NCBI GenBank assembly: GCA_029861785.1
Contig: JAOTYR010000004.1
Location: 1-40,688 of the forward strand
Direction of reading: 5' to 3'
Length of the DNA: 40,688 bases
Source: Candidatus Nitrosopumilus sp.
Lineage (GTDB): Archaea; Thermoproteota; Nitrososphaeria; Nitrososphaerales; Nitrosopumilaceae
Below the pieces are notes generated by a model. That model ran no database searches. It saw only the letters and a list, made by a program, of their open reading frames with translations, and was not told where the DNA came from. Positions 8,044-16,599 of this stretch are shown one piece after another; position 1 is the first letter of the stretch; the number at the start of each line of letters is the position of its first letter. The position numbers were made by a program, and so were the translations under genes.

Positions 8044-9000
8044 ATGCAAGAAATTGTTATTATTCTTAGTTCATTAGCTGGTGTTGCAACGGCAGTAGCA
8101 GTAAGAAAAGCTCCAAGAAATAAATCACAGCTTTTGAGTATTGGAGCAAGCTCACATATCAAAAGTCAGATTAGTTCCCTAAAAATAGAAAAAGACATAC
8201 TTACAAAAACAATTTCTAGGTTATACCAATCTGATGGGGAACTTTCAAAAATTCAACGAGATAAATTATTGGTAAGGTACCAACATCAATTAGGAATAAT
8301 ATTAGCAAAATTAGAAAAACTTGAAGATGCAAGTAAGCATCCAGACTTGGGTCCAGTTGGCGATGGCTTAATAACTTTGATGGACAAAAAATTATCTAAA
8401 TTAGATGATCGGTTGTATGAATTGTCATCAAAAATTACAACTGCAAATATCTCAGTTCCCGAAATTAAAAAAGAGAAAATATCCCAAATCATAAAATCAG
8501 AACCAAAGATTTCAAAACAAAAATCACCAGATGGGATTAAACCAAGGAAGAACATATTTAATTTTGAGAGAGAAACTACCACAGAATCTGAACCGGTAAT
8601 TATCCCACCAACAAAGTCAAGACAATCCTTTGAATTGACTACATTAACCAAATTATCAAAGAAGGAACCAAAGTTCCCATTGTTTGAAAACCAAATGTCA
8701 GTTAGAGAGGAAATCGTGAAAGAAGTAATTCAATCAAAGCCAAAAATTAACAAAAAAATTGAAATTTCCCAAGTATCTACACCTCAAAAACCAATTGTAA
8801 GATTGGAAACAAGACCAGATATATCAAAAGAAGTTGCAAAGATAACTCAGTTCAAAGCCCTACCTGAGCCAGAGAAGAAAAAACCAACCCCTTCGGCAGA
8901 CATTGAAGATGAATTTGATGATGATACAGATGATTTGGATAAAATTAAAGGAGAAATCATGAATGTTCTATCCAAGCTTGACCAAGCAGAGGTAGAGTAA
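8044..9000 (+). CDS. Membrane-anchored coiled-coil protein, unknown
   Basis: 318 residues; the ATG abuts the L37e stop and the next gene begins at the base after its TAA. Residues ~3-21 (EIVIILSSLAGVATAVAV) are one short hydrophobic helix followed by basic residues, so an N-terminal anchor with the bulk in the cytoplasm. Residues ~35-135 are predicted alpha-helical coiled coil. A long Lys/Pro/Ser-rich low-complexity linker follows, ending in a very acidic patch (DIEDEFDDDTDDLDK) and a terminal amphipathic helix (EIMNVLSKLDQAEVE). The tail outline resembles a protein-docking peptide such as the C-terminal motifs of ESCRT-III/Cdv proteins, but there is no clear family match. I do not recognise it. 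Confidence 0.8.
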   Translation: MQEIVIILSSLAGVATAVAVRKAPRNKSQLLSIGASSHIKSQISSLKIEKDILTKTISRLYQSDGELSKIQRDKLLVRYQHQLGIILAKLEKLEDASKHPDLGPVGDGLITLMDKKLSKLDDRLYELSSKITTANISVPEIKKEKISQIIKSEPKISKQKSPDGIKPRKNIFNFERETTTESEPVIIPPTKSRQSFELTTLTKLSKKEPKFPLFENQMSVREEIVKEVIQSKPKINKKIEISQVSTPQKPIVRLETRPDISKEVAKITQFKALPEPEKKKPTPSADIEDEFDDDTDDLDKIKGEIMNVLSKLDQAEVE

Positions 9001-9675
9001 TTGTCCTATGATAGTGCTCTGACGGCATTATCAATTGATGCCTTGAAATTTGTGAAAAATAATTTTGTCATAGGACTTGGAAGTGGACGAGCATCTACTT
9101 CCCTTGTAAAATCACTTGCATCATTAATTAATGAAAAAAAATATAATATCAAAGGAGTTCCAACGTCACTTCAAATAAAATTAATTGCGGAGAAGGTAGG
9201 TATCTCAATTGTAGAATTTGATCAAGTTGATCATATTGATGTTGTCTTTGATGGAGCTGATCAAATAGATTCGCAAAAATTTGTAATAAAAGGAGGTGGA
9301 GGAGCTTTACTACGAGAAAATATTTTGTTTAGCATAGCAAAAAAAATTGTGATTATGGCTGATAAAACAAAATTTGTAAAAAATTTTACTAGAACTGTTC
9401 CAGTGGAGGTTCATCCACTTGCAAGAAATTTAGTTTCAAATGAAATTTCAAAATTAAAAGGAAAAACCATTTTACGTTCTTTGGATAGAGGATATCCTTT
9501 TTTTACAGAAAATGGAAACATAATACTTGACTGTGATTTTGGAATAATAAAAAATCCAAAATTACTATCTCAAAAAATTAAGCAAATACCTGGAGTGATG
9601 GAATCAGGGATATTTATTAGAAAACCAGACATAATCTACAAGGCAAAAACTGGTGGAAAGTTTGAGATTATCTAA
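9001..9675 (+). CDS. rpiA: Ribose-5-phosphate isomerase A
   Basis: Interconverts ribose-5-P and ribulose-5-P, feeding nucleotide synthesis. 224 residues with GLGSGRAST (substrate loop), the VFDGADQID motif containing the catalytic aspartates, and KGGGGALLREN with the general-base glutamate. Length normal. The start is TTG at 9001, immediately after the preceding TAA; the sequence that follows (SYDSALTALSIDALKFV) fits family N-termini. It meets the next, opposite-strand gene with overlapping stops at 9672-9675. Confidence 0.95.
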   Translation: MSYDSALTALSIDALKFVKNNFVIGLGSGRASTSLVKSLASLINEKKYNIKGVPTSLQIKLIAEKVGISIVEFDQVDHIDVVFDGADQIDSQKFVIKGGGGALLRENILFSIAKKIVIMADKTKFVKNFTRTVPVEVHPLARNLVSNEISKLKGKTILRSLDRGYPFFTENGNIILDCDFGIIKNPKLLSQKIKQIPGVMESGIFIRKPDIIYKAKTGGKFEII

Positions 9676-10586
9676 TTGAAAAACTTGTTTTCGTGCCGAA
9701 TTGAATCCATAAATCCTTGATGTTCTAACATCATCTCAATCATTTGATCCCTCAATTCAGGATCATTCATCATTAATTCAATTAGTGGTTCCATTATTTC
9801 ATTAATCATAAATCCCATATGACCTATATTGCCAAGCATTAATTCATGCATCTGATTTCTCATTTTTTCATTTATCCAAATATGGTGCATCATATCCTCC
9901 ATAATTTTGGGTTGATGAAAACCTGAATGATGATATAGACTATTTTGTTTGATTTCTGGGCACCATGAGCATTCACCTTTTTCGTACCAACCAGAAGTCA
10001 TTCCTTGACCCATGTTAGAACCCATTATTGGCTGATGAACAGAGTCCATCCAGCCAGGATGATCTTGAAAAGATATCATCATTTGATTGTGATTTTTCAT
10101 ATGTTCGATCATTTGTTCCCTCAATTCCGGAATTGTAATCATAGGACTCATGATATTTGTCATAAATTCTGAATTCTCTTTAAGTTGTAAAACAAAATTT
10201 GACATTGTTTGTTGCATTATTTTGGGATCATTTAAGATCATAGTATGCCAGTGATGCATTAATTGAGATGAATCAATCATACCGCTCATAAGATTAGTCA
10301 TCATATCTGGACGATTCATTAATTGAGATGAATCAAATTTTCCATATCCTCTATCGATTAGTTTTAGAAATGTTGAAGGAGTAACACATGCAGGAAATCC
10401 ATTAGATTTTTGTAATAAAATTAAACCTTCTTTACATTTCAAGCCATCTAGATCCACAAAAAGTTTCCATTGATGTTTTGGAGAGATAATCTGATTTTCT
10501 TGTGCAAATGATTTTTCGAATAAAAATGGTGCAGCTGACAAAATAAGAAAAAGCAGAAACACACATGGAGAAAAATTCACTGTCAT
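9672..10586 (-). CDS. Secreted Met/His-rich protein with two-cysteine surface domain
   Basis: 304 residues. A signal peptide (FLLFLILSAAPFLFEKSFA, cleavage near residue 28) is followed by a compact domain, C51KEGLILLQK...PAC67VTP...LIDRGYGKF, that recurs in two other secreted proteins of this window with the same C...PACV...RGW/GY pattern. From residue ~90 to the end about 35 residues are methionine and many are histidine, arranged in repeating units such as LREQMIEHM, MRNQMHELM and LRDQMIEMM, followed by HMGFM/HQGFMDS. A CSWC pair sits near residue 207. Met/His clusters in an exported protein suggest copper binding or buffering, plausible in a copper-dependent ammonia oxidiser; this is inference. 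No enzyme family recognised. Confidence 0.85.
   Translation of the reverse strand: MTVNFSPCVFLLFLILSAAPFLFEKSFAQENQIISPKHQWKLFVDLDGLKCKEGLILLQKSNGFPACVTPSTFLKLIDRGYGKFDSSQLMNRPDMMTNLMSGMIDSSQLMHHWHTMILNDPKIMQQTMSNFVLQLKENSEFMTNIMSPMITIPELREQMIEHMKNHNQMMISFQDHPGWMDSVHQPIMGSNMGQGMTSGWYEKGECSWCPEIKQNSLYHHSGFHQPKIMEDMMHHIWINEKMRNQMHELMLGNIGHMGFMINEIMEPLIELMMNDPELRDQMIEMMLEHQGFMDSIRHENKFFN
10257..10336. repeat. 60-bp-period tandem repeat in the Met-rich gene
   Basis: The 20-mer CATTAATTGAGATGAATCAA occurs exactly at 10257-10276 and 10317-10336, 60 bases (20 codons) apart, and encodes SSQLM-type units. It indicates recent in-frame duplication within the Met/His-rich region. Confidence 0.85.
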
Positions 10587-10608
10587 ACTTACTTTAAGTT
10601 AATTTTTC

Positions 10609-10617
10609 TTTAAATAT
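10609..10617 (-). promoter_or_regulatory. TATA-like box for the Met-rich secreted protein
   Basis: Minus-strand ATATTTAAA is centred about 27 bases from the ATG at 10586, giving a leaderless or nearly leaderless mRNA. Confidence 0.5.
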
Positions 10618-10635
10618 TATTCGTATACGTTCAAA

Positions 10636-12027
10636 TTATGTAACAGGTCGTTCGACAAGTTTCCCATGACCTAGTTTTCCAATAACTTCAAAGTTTTCAG
10701 CCACTAATTGTCCACGTACAATTGTTTTAACAGGCCAACCTTTCAATTTCATTCCTTCATAAACGATGTAATCTGAATATCCTCCAAATAAATCAGATGA
10801 AACTTTGGCTTCTTTTTTTAAATCTATCATTGTAATGTCAGCATCAGAGCCTTTATCTAAAATTCCTTTTTTTGGATACATTCCAAAAATTTGTGAAGCA
10901 TTTTGGCTTGTGAACCTAACAAATTGTTCAAGTGATATCTTTCCTTTGTTTATTCCCTCACTAAGCAAAATAGGAATAATAGTTCCAATTCCAGGAAAAC
11001 CAGCTAAGGCATCCCATACATTTTCTCCACTCAACTTTAATTTGAGTTGGTTTGCAACATGATCAGTCCCAATGGTATCAATTGTGTTATTTGATAATGC
11101 AGTCCATATTGCTTGGTTATCTTTTTGTGTTCTTATAGGAGGCATTACTTTGGCAAGATATCCGTGTTGTTTCTCATAGGATAGCATAAGATAGTGAGGA
11201 CATGTTTCAACAAAAATTTTTGTTCCCAGTGCTTTTTCCGCTTCAATTTGTTTTAAGGCTCTTTCAGAACCAATATGAACAAAATAAATTGTACATCCAT
11301 AATCACGCCCATGCTTACAGACAGTTTCGATTGCTTTTGCTTCAAATTCTGGCGAACGACTTTCAGACCATGCAGATAACCCATCATGGTTTTTTTCCTT
11401 TGCATTTTTAATACCACATGCACAAGATTCGTAATCTTCGGCATGAACCAATACAGGGCATCCAAGAGAAGCCGCATTTTTTACAGTTTCTTTAACTATT
11501 TCATTATCGACATCCACAGTTGCAGATTCAAGTTCAGATGTATATGGTTTCATATCCATATAGACATGTCCGACATCTCCACCAAGATTCATGTAAATTT
11601 TAAAAGATGTAATTCCTTTTTTTATGCAATACTTCATTTCATCAATTTGTTGTTTTGAAAAAATTGATGCATGTATTGTATAATCTATATAATGATTTCT
11701 TGATGAAGCTTCTAACTGATCTGGTAAAGAAGATTGAAATGAATTTTCTAATCGAAGCATCCTCATCATTGTTGTGATTCCACCAATAGCTGCAGCATGC
11801 GATTCTGTTTTAGCAGCTTTGTCAATTGAGGAATACACTCCATAATGGACATGGGTGTCTATAGGTCCAGGAATAGAAATTAGTTCTTTTCCGTTAATTT
11901 TTTGATCACATGCTGGTAAATCATGCGTAAATCCAATAATTTTTCCATCATCAACTACTATATTCTTGTCAATAATGCCTTGAGGTAAAATTACATGTGA
12001 ATCTACGATTACAGTATCAAAGGTCAT
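10636..12027 (-). CDS. pyrC: Cyclic amidohydrolase, dihydroorotase type
   Basis: 463 residues from the preferred start. Amidohydrolase TIM-barrel with the metal motif GPIDTHVHYG, SFKIYMNLGG (position of the carboxylated lysine), VLVHAEDYES, YFVHIGSERA and DTIGTDHVANQ (catalytic Asp). Ends with DADITMIDL, usual for dihydroorotase/allantoinase/hydantoinase C-termini. Dihydroorotase in pyrimidine synthesis is the most economical role, although allantoinase or dihydropyrimidinase cannot be excluded by motif. An upstream ATG at 12099 would add a hydrophobic 24-residue leader; the TATA-like box at 12049-12057 lies inside that stretch, so I start at ATG 12027 (MTFDTVIVDSHV). Confidence 0.78.
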   Translation of the reverse strand: MTFDTVIVDSHVILPQGIIDKNIVVDDGKIIGFTHDLPACDQKINGKELISIPGPIDTHVHYGVYSSIDKAAKTESHAAAIGGITTMMRMLRLENSFQSSLPDQLEASSRNHYIDYTIHASIFSKQQIDEMKYCIKKGITSFKIYMNLGGDVGHVYMDMKPYTSELESATVDVDNEIVKETVKNAASLGCPVLVHAEDYESCACGIKNAKEKNHDGLSAWSESRSPEFEAKAIETVCKHGRDYGCTIYFVHIGSERALKQIEAEKALGTKIFVETCPHYLMLSYEKQHGYLAKVMPPIRTQKDNQAIWTALSNNTIDTIGTDHVANQLKLKLSGENVWDALAGFPGIGTIIPILLSEGINKGKISLEQFVRFTSQNASQIFGMYPKKGILDKGSDADITMIDLKKEAKVSSDLFGGYSDYIVYEGMKLKGWPVKTIVRGQLVAENFEVIGKLGHGKLVERPVT

Positions 12028-12048
12028 ATCTAGTTTTTTACTTTGCAG

Positions 12049-12057
12049 TTTATTATG
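12049..12057 (-). promoter_or_regulatory. TATA-like box for the amidohydrolase
   Basis: Minus-strand CATAATAAA is about 26 bases from the ATG at 12027 and supports the shorter protein. Confidence 0.4.
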
Positions 12058-12146
12058 CGTTAAGATGAGAATAAGAATAAAAGATTTCAAGATCCTCATG
12101 CTGGCATGTAGAAAATAATTAGAATCATTTTACTGCAAAAATAATT

Positions 12147-14492
12147 TTATTTTTTAGATTTAGTCATCTCTTCTACTATCATTTTCTTTTCAGGAATTGG
12201 GAGATGGATAAAAAACGAAGTACCTTTTCCGACCTCACTTTCAAGCAAAATCTTTCCATTTAGTCCTTCTGCAATTCCTTTACAAATCACTAGACCCAAT
12301 CCAGTACCTCCATGTTTTCGAGTTGCAGAGGTATCAATTTGATAGAATTTTTTGAAAATGCTTAATTGCTTTTCTTTAGGAATTCCAGGACCGTTATCGT
12401 GAACAGCAAAAATAATATTTTGTTCTTTTAATTCTGCTTCAACTGAAATCTTGCCCTGATTTGAAGGAACAAAATCAACTGAATTTCGAATTAAATTATC
12501 TAAAACTTGTCTTAATCGTTGTTTATCAGTATTCAACATAATATTTTTAGGATACTTTACAGAAAAGTCAATTTTTTTATTTTTCATTATATACCTGTTA
12601 TTTTCTTTTATTTCATCCATAAATTCGTCAAGGCTAAACTCAGTGATCAAAAATGACATTTTTTTCATATCTAATTTTTGAACATCAAGGAGATCACTAA
12701 TCAAACGTTCAAGTAATGTGGCATTGGATTCAATTTTTATTATAAAATCAACTTGATCATCATTTAGATGGCCAAAGGTATCTGTATCTTTTAGCATTTC
12801 GCAGTAGCCTTTGATTGGAACCAGGGGAGTATTTAGCTCATGTGTCATCATAGATGAGAACTCTTCTTTTTGTAGTTCTGATTCTTTGACATTTTTCAAT
12901 GCCTCTGATAATTTCTCCTCTAAGATTTTTTGATTTGTTATATCTGTAAGAATTGCAATAAATTGTTCTGGTTTACCATCATCACCTAGGAGAGGAGAAA
13001 TTGTTGCTTTTGACCAATAATACGAGTTGTCCTTTGCTTTATTTTTAATATCTCCCTTCCATGTTTTTCCCGCAAGAATTGTTTCCCACATATTTTTGAA
13101 AAATTCCTTATTATGATAATATGAACTAACAATTTTTGGGTTTTCGCCCAAAAGTTCTTCTCTTGAGAATTTTGAGACCTTGCAAAAATCATCATTAACA
13201 TAGATTATTGAACCATCAGTATCCGTGATTAAAACATTTGCAGACTTGTCTAAGGCCTCTTTGAAATTAGATAAATCTTCTTGTTGTTTTTTAATTAAGT
13301 TCATATTTTCTGTAAGAGCTCTGTTAGAATCTTCCAGTTTCCTTGTTTGTACCTTGACTAATCCCTTAAGATTGTCTTGTGTAGATTTCACATACTGAAG
13401 GAGCTTTTCAAATCCATTTGTTAGCTGATCTAATTCATTAGAAGAAGAATGGGGTTTTGTTTCTAGTTTGACATTGAAATTCCCCTTACGAATTTCATTC
13501 ATAGTTATGCTTAACTTCTTAATGGGATAGGATATCGACTTTGAGAAAAAAAATGCAAGTAAAACAACTCCTGCAAATAAAAATAAAAATACAGTAAATA
13601 ATTTAAATTGTAAATCATAGACTGGGGAAAATACCTTTTCCAATTCAATTTCTCCCACAATACACAGATTACCTTCTTCAAGTAATTTCATAATGCCAAG
13701 AACTTCTCTACCATCTTTGTTGATGTATTGTTCAGAAATTATATCTCCCATAAAACATCTATCAATTAATCTAGATTCTAAATTCCAATTTTGTGTATTA
13801 TATTTTAAAGAAGAATCACTGGTAATTTGACGAGAAGCATTATCAACTAGAAATATTTCATGATTATTTTCAAGGCCATCACGTAAATTTTCTGGCTCGA
13901 TTGCATTTAAGGAAGTTTGTATAGAAACAAGTCCTATTTTATTATTGTCTAAATCTTTGATATCTTCTGAAAAAGTTACATAGTTGCTACTAAATATGCG
14001 ATTTTTTTGTAGACCAGCAAATAAGATTTTTTGGCGATCAGATCCGGTTGAAAAATCGTTGGGTAATTTATGACCAATCAATTCTCGTTGAGTGCTAGCA
14101 ATTATGTTCCCATTGATATCTGAGAAGAAAATAATTTCAATGGATGATTTTGAATCATTGTCACCAAAATTGTTTAATGCATTTGATCTTGTCTCTACAA
14201 GCATAGAATCAATGTGGATTTGGATTTTGTCTAATGTTGAAGGATTTTTAATTTTGTTTGAATCAAGTTGAAAAGGAAAAAATGTTGAAGCAAATAACTT
14301 GGTTTGAGTATGTCTTGTGTCAAAATAGTGTTCTATATCGGTAATCTTTGATATCAACGAAGAATCAAGTGCTACTTGTTTTTGTAAAAATAAATCATCG
14401 GAGATTTCAGAAATGCTAATTCCCTCCAAAATCATTATTGGAATTAATGCGATACATAAAAACAGAATTACAAGTTTGGTGTTTATATTCAC
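12147..14492 (-). CDS. Cache-HAMP-PAS sensor histidine kinase
   Basis: 781-residue membrane sensor. TM1 ~5-23, a large extracellular Cache-type ligand domain ~30-290 (with DINGNIIAST), TM2 ~295-317, HAMP ~318-372, a coiled coil, PAS ~410-525 (ALDKSANVLITDTDGSIIYV and the PAC-type FIAILTDITNQK), then HisKA with H551 in MMTHELNTPLVPIKGY, and HATPase with N666/N670 (DNLIRNS), G1 DNGPG (699-703) and G2 GGTGLGL (728-734). All autophosphorylation residues are present. Phosphate would pass to a separate receiver; the stand-alone response regulator at 14689-15045 lies just upstream on the same strand. The ligand cannot be read from sequence. Confidence 0.95.
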   Translation of the reverse strand: MNINTKLVILFLCIALIPIMILEGISISEISDDLFLQKQVALDSSLISKITDIEHYFDTRHTQTKLFASTFFPFQLDSNKIKNPSTLDKIQIHIDSMLVETRSNALNNFGDNDSKSSIEIIFFSDINGNIIASTQRELIGHKLPNDFSTGSDRQKILFAGLQKNRIFSSNYVTFSEDIKDLDNNKIGLVSIQTSLNAIEPENLRDGLENNHEIFLVDNASRQITSDSSLKYNTQNWNLESRLIDRCFMGDIISEQYINKDGREVLGIMKLLEEGNLCIVGEIELEKVFSPVYDLQFKLFTVFLFLFAGVVLLAFFFSKSISYPIKKLSITMNEIRKGNFNVKLETKPHSSSNELDQLTNGFEKLLQYVKSTQDNLKGLVKVQTRKLEDSNRALTENMNLIKKQQEDLSNFKEALDKSANVLITDTDGSIIYVNDDFCKVSKFSREELLGENPKIVSSYYHNKEFFKNMWETILAGKTWKGDIKNKAKDNSYYWSKATISPLLGDDGKPEQFIAILTDITNQKILEEKLSEALKNVKESELQKEEFSSMMTHELNTPLVPIKGYCEMLKDTDTFGHLNDDQVDFIIKIESNATLLERLISDLLDVQKLDMKKMSFLITEFSLDEFMDEIKENNRYIMKNKKIDFSVKYPKNIMLNTDKQRLRQVLDNLIRNSVDFVPSNQGKISVEAELKEQNIIFAVHDNGPGIPKEKQLSIFKKFYQIDTSATRKHGGTGLGLVICKGIAEGLNGKILLESEVGKGTSFFIHLPIPEKKMIVEEMTKSKK

Positions 14493-14668
14493 TTCAATAA
14501 CCTCTAATTTTAGGTATGTCTTTTTTCTTCTGATTTATTTTAGGAAATTTAGAAGATTGAACATCTTTGAGATTCTCAATTAAAATTTTAAATGGTTTAA
14601 TGGGATAATATTTTTTTTTTTGTGAATGTAAATCGTTTTGTTTTGCTAAGAGAGGTTTCAATTAAATT

Positions 14669-14685
14669 CAAAAAAAAATAAAAAT
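14669..14685 (-). terminator. T-tract after the response regulator
   Basis: Just past the response-regulator stop the minus strand reads TTTTTATTTTTTTTTG, a typical archaeal T-rich termination signal without a stem-loop. It would separate the regulator transcript from the kinase gene downstream. Confidence 0.45.
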
Positions 14686-14688
14686 TCC

Positions 14689-15045
14689 TCAACTCGTAAT
14701 TGCTGTTAAGAGTTCATTAAGTTGTATTGGTTTTTTCAAACAACCCTGAATACCCTCTTTCTTTAACAAATCATTAATCTGGCTAGTAGTAAAGGCAGTA
14801 GCAGAAAATATTACAATTTTCTGGTCTTTTAGAATATTTTCTGTTTCTAGAGTTTGAATAATATCAATTCCACTAAATTCTGGCATGGAGATATCCAGAA
14901 GAACAATGTCAAATTTTTGTTCTTTAATACGCTCTAATCCATCTCTTGGATCATTTGTAACTACATTATCAAATCCTTTCGCCTTGAGGAATTTAGAAAG
15001 GAGACCAGTAATGTCTCTATTATCATCAACTATGAGTACTTTCAC
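14689..15045 (-). CDS. Stand-alone receiver (CheY-like response regulator)
   Basis: 118 residues, receiver domain only: acidic pocket D7/D8, phospho-acceptor D51 (VLLDISMPEFSG), S81 at the Thr/Ser switch position (VIFSATAFT) and K105 in LKKP. No DNA-binding or enzymatic output domain, so it must act by protein interaction or as a phosphorelay carrier. GTG start at 15045 with a TATA-like box 26 bases upstream. Probable partner of the adjacent histidine kinase, about 200 bases downstream on the same strand; the pairing is inferred from proximity. Confidence 0.93.
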   Translation of the reverse strand: MKVLIVDDNRDITGLLSKFLKAKGFDNVVTNDPRDGLERIKEQKFDIVLLDISMPEFSGIDIIQTLETENILKDQKIVIFSATAFTTSQINDLLKKEGIQGCLKKPIQLNELLTAITS

Positions 15046-15066
15046 AATCTAAAACGTTAGCTTGTC

Positions 15067-15075
15067 CTTTATAGC
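15067..15075 (-). promoter_or_regulatory. TATA-like box for the response regulator
   Basis: Minus-strand GCTATAAAG is centred 26 bases from the GTG start at 15045, indicating a leaderless transcript and supporting the GTG start. Confidence 0.5.
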
Positions 15076-15173
15076 AAAATGTTTGTTCATATACTACAGA
15101 AGTTTAACCTAACCAAAATAAGGAGTTATTTTCCATTTTTATTTTTTTAAATTAGAATTGGTTTTAGAGAATG

Positions 15174-15182
15174 AATAAAAAT
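15174..15182 (+). promoter_or_regulatory. TATA-like box for tRNA-Ala
   Basis: AATAAAAAT is centred about 26 bases upstream of the mature 5' end of the tRNA at 15204. Confidence 0.4.
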
Positions 15183-15203
15183 GGAGGAAAGAGGGGAAGA
15201 ACA

Positions 15204-15275
15204 GGGCCGGTGGTTTAGGGGCATAATGTCGCGTTCGCAACGCGAATGTCGGGGGTCCGATTCCCCCCCGGTCCA
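15204..15275 (+). tRNA. tRNA-Ala (anticodon CGC)
   Basis: Acceptor GGGCCGG pairs with CCGGTCC (one G-U), discriminator A at 15275. Anticodon arm TCGCG-TTCGCAA-CGCGA gives CGC. The T arm GGGGG-TCCGATT-CCCCC is fully paired but has TCCGATT in place of the usual TTCGANN loop, an unusual C at the second loop position. No CCA encoded, no intron seen. Confidence 0.9.
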
Positions 15276-15310
15276 CTAATCCCAGAAACTATTATACATT
15301 AACAAAAGAT

Positions 15311-15679
15311 ATGAAGTTCATGGAAGTCTTTGATGGGAAAAAAGCCGCTCAAGAATACATGTCAAAGCATACCTTGGCTTTTTCAACACCAGAGTTAACT
15401 CTAATGAGATTCGCATTTTGGTTAGGAGACACAGTACCAGATCCTAAAAATAAAGAAAATTCCATTCCTAGAATGTTAACATTTATGACAGAACAAGATT
15501 TTGCACCTGTTCTAATTGATGATGAGACATATGTTCCAACAGGCGCTGTAAAGAACTCCGGAAAGATGTATGGTAATCCAAGTCTGGAAAATGTAACTAA
15601 AGGTAAATTTTGTTCGGAATGTGGAGCAAAACTCTCATCTACTGCAAAGTTTTGTCCTGAATGTGGTACAACCCAGTAA
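15311..15679 (+). CDS. Small protein with C-terminal double-CxxC zinc ribbon
   Basis: 122 residues, no signal peptide. The first ~90 residues (KKAAQEYMSKHTLAFSTPEL..., FWLGDTVPDPKNK) are a mixed alpha/beta segment I do not recognise. The C-terminus is a zinc ribbon, FCSECGAKL then FCPECGTTQ, of the type used as an adaptor in many archaeal proteins. It is convergent with a second zinc-ribbon gene only 15 bases away, and a third follows at 17059. Starts at ATG 15311, about 35 bases after the tRNA. Confidence 0.75.
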   Translation: MKFMEVFDGKKAAQEYMSKHTLAFSTPELTLMRFAFWLGDTVPDPKNKENSIPRMLTFMTEQDFAPVLIDDETYVPTGAVKNSGKMYGNPSLENVTKGKFCSECGAKLSSTAKFCPECGTTQ

Positions 15680-15694
15680 TAATTAAAAATAATT

Positions 15695-16216
15695 TTATAG
15701 TTTATTTCCACATTTTGTGCAAAACTTTGCATTAGGCCGAAGTGAGGAACCACAAGAAGGACATCCATTAATGTCTCTTGTTTGTCTAGGCATGAGTGCA
15801 GGATCGGGAGTTGGTAATGTTCCTGGATCTCCAAATGCTTCTTGGGCGGATACAATTCCTGGAGGTCCACCTACTGGATTTGCAGCTGTTCCTGCTCTTG
15901 GAGGTACTATTCCAGGACTTCCCATCATTCCAGGTTGTCCCATTCCTGGCATCAATCCAGGTGATTGAGTATTTCCAGAATCAGTTTTTAGAGATTTTCT
16001 TATTTCAAAGATTACCTTGATTGCTAAAAATTCTAAAGCAGAATATGCTACAACATAATCTCCTAGTCTTTGAAAGAATTCTTTGTCACTAATTTGACCT
16101 TGTTTGTACATATTGTTTGTGTCAAGAAACGACTCATAGTATCCCTGAGATTCATCAAACAAGGTTTCCAATTTATCAAAAAGCATGTTAAGGGTATCTA
16201 CTTGACCAAATGACAT
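15695..16216 (-). CDS. Helical protein with Pro/Gly/Met linker and C-terminal zinc ribbon
   Basis: 173 residues in three parts: an alpha-helical N-terminus (~1-80; TLNMLFDKLETLFDESQGYYE, split by short loops), a flexible Pro/Gly/Met-rich linker (~85-145; PGLMPGMGQPGMMGSPG), and a zinc ribbon (CPSCGSSLRPNAKFCTKCGNKL without its last residues counted separately). The layout suggests an oligomerising or docking helical head tethered to a nucleic-acid- or protein-binding ribbon. Function unknown. Convergent with the zinc-ribbon gene at 15311-15679. Confidence 0.75.
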   Translation of the reverse strand: MSFGQVDTLNMLFDKLETLFDESQGYYESFLDTNNMYKQGQISDKEFFQRLGDYVVAYSALEFLAIKVIFEIRKSLKTDSGNTQSPGLMPGMGQPGMMGSPGIVPPRAGTAANPVGGPPGIVSAQEAFGDPGTLPTPDPALMPRQTRDINGCPSCGSSLRPNAKFCTKCGNKL

Positions 16217-16599
16217 ATCCAGACTTTTCTTATGGAATATTAATTACTTTAGGATCATTTTATGCCGTCTCAAATCTGAAATTTATCAATTATGCCTAAT
16301 TCATTCTTAGAGATTCACTCGCTAGTCAGAAAATTCATTATAGCATTCAAAGAATTAGAGTTTTTCTGAATTTAAGGAAATGAAAAACATGAATCTATAG
16401 ATCAAGAAGACTAGCTAACATCAAAGCCAAGGAGAAATTGGCCCATATTGCAAAGCTAAATCCAATTAATTTAAGATTATGTACTACTGTCCTATCGCCC
16501 AATAGGTATTATTTGTTGAATTTCTTAATAAGGATTAATCTCTGTTAGATTAATTTTGATACAATCTTGAAAACAAAAAGAAAAAAACAGATGATAAGA
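16217..16599. other. 383-base gap with one possible small gene
   Basis: Between the zinc-ribbon protein and thioredoxin genes. Apart from the short minus-strand frame at 16395-16502 I see no gene, repeat or strong structure. Confidence 0.5.
16395..16502 (-). CDS. Possible 35-residue single-pass membrane peptide
   Basis: A TTG-initiated minus-strand frame encodes a 35-residue peptide beginning GDRTVVHNLKLIG after the start residue and continuing FSFAIWANFSLALMLASLL before its stop. A polar, basic N-terminus followed by a 20-residue hydrophobic segment is what a real single-span peptide looks like, and an in-frame stop lies just upstream of the TTG. It is downstream of the thioredoxin gene on the same strand. 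No family known to me; length and TTG start keep confidence low. Confidence 0.4.
   Translation of the reverse strand: MGDRTVVHNLKLIGFSFAIWANFSLALMLASLLDL

Noticed and set aside
12028-12099. Hydrophobic N-terminal extension of the amidohydrolase that looks like a signal peptide
   Set aside because: A TATA-like box lies inside it and cytoplasmic amidohydrolases start near MTFDTVIVD; treated as untranslated DNA.
14611-14621. Eleven-base T run upstream of the kinase gene
   Set aside because: It is on the plus strand with no plus-strand gene before it; probably just AT-rich DNA.
15349-15870. 173-residue minus-strand frame across the two convergent zinc-ribbon genes
   Set aside because: It overlaps both real genes on other frames and shows no domain; shadow frame.
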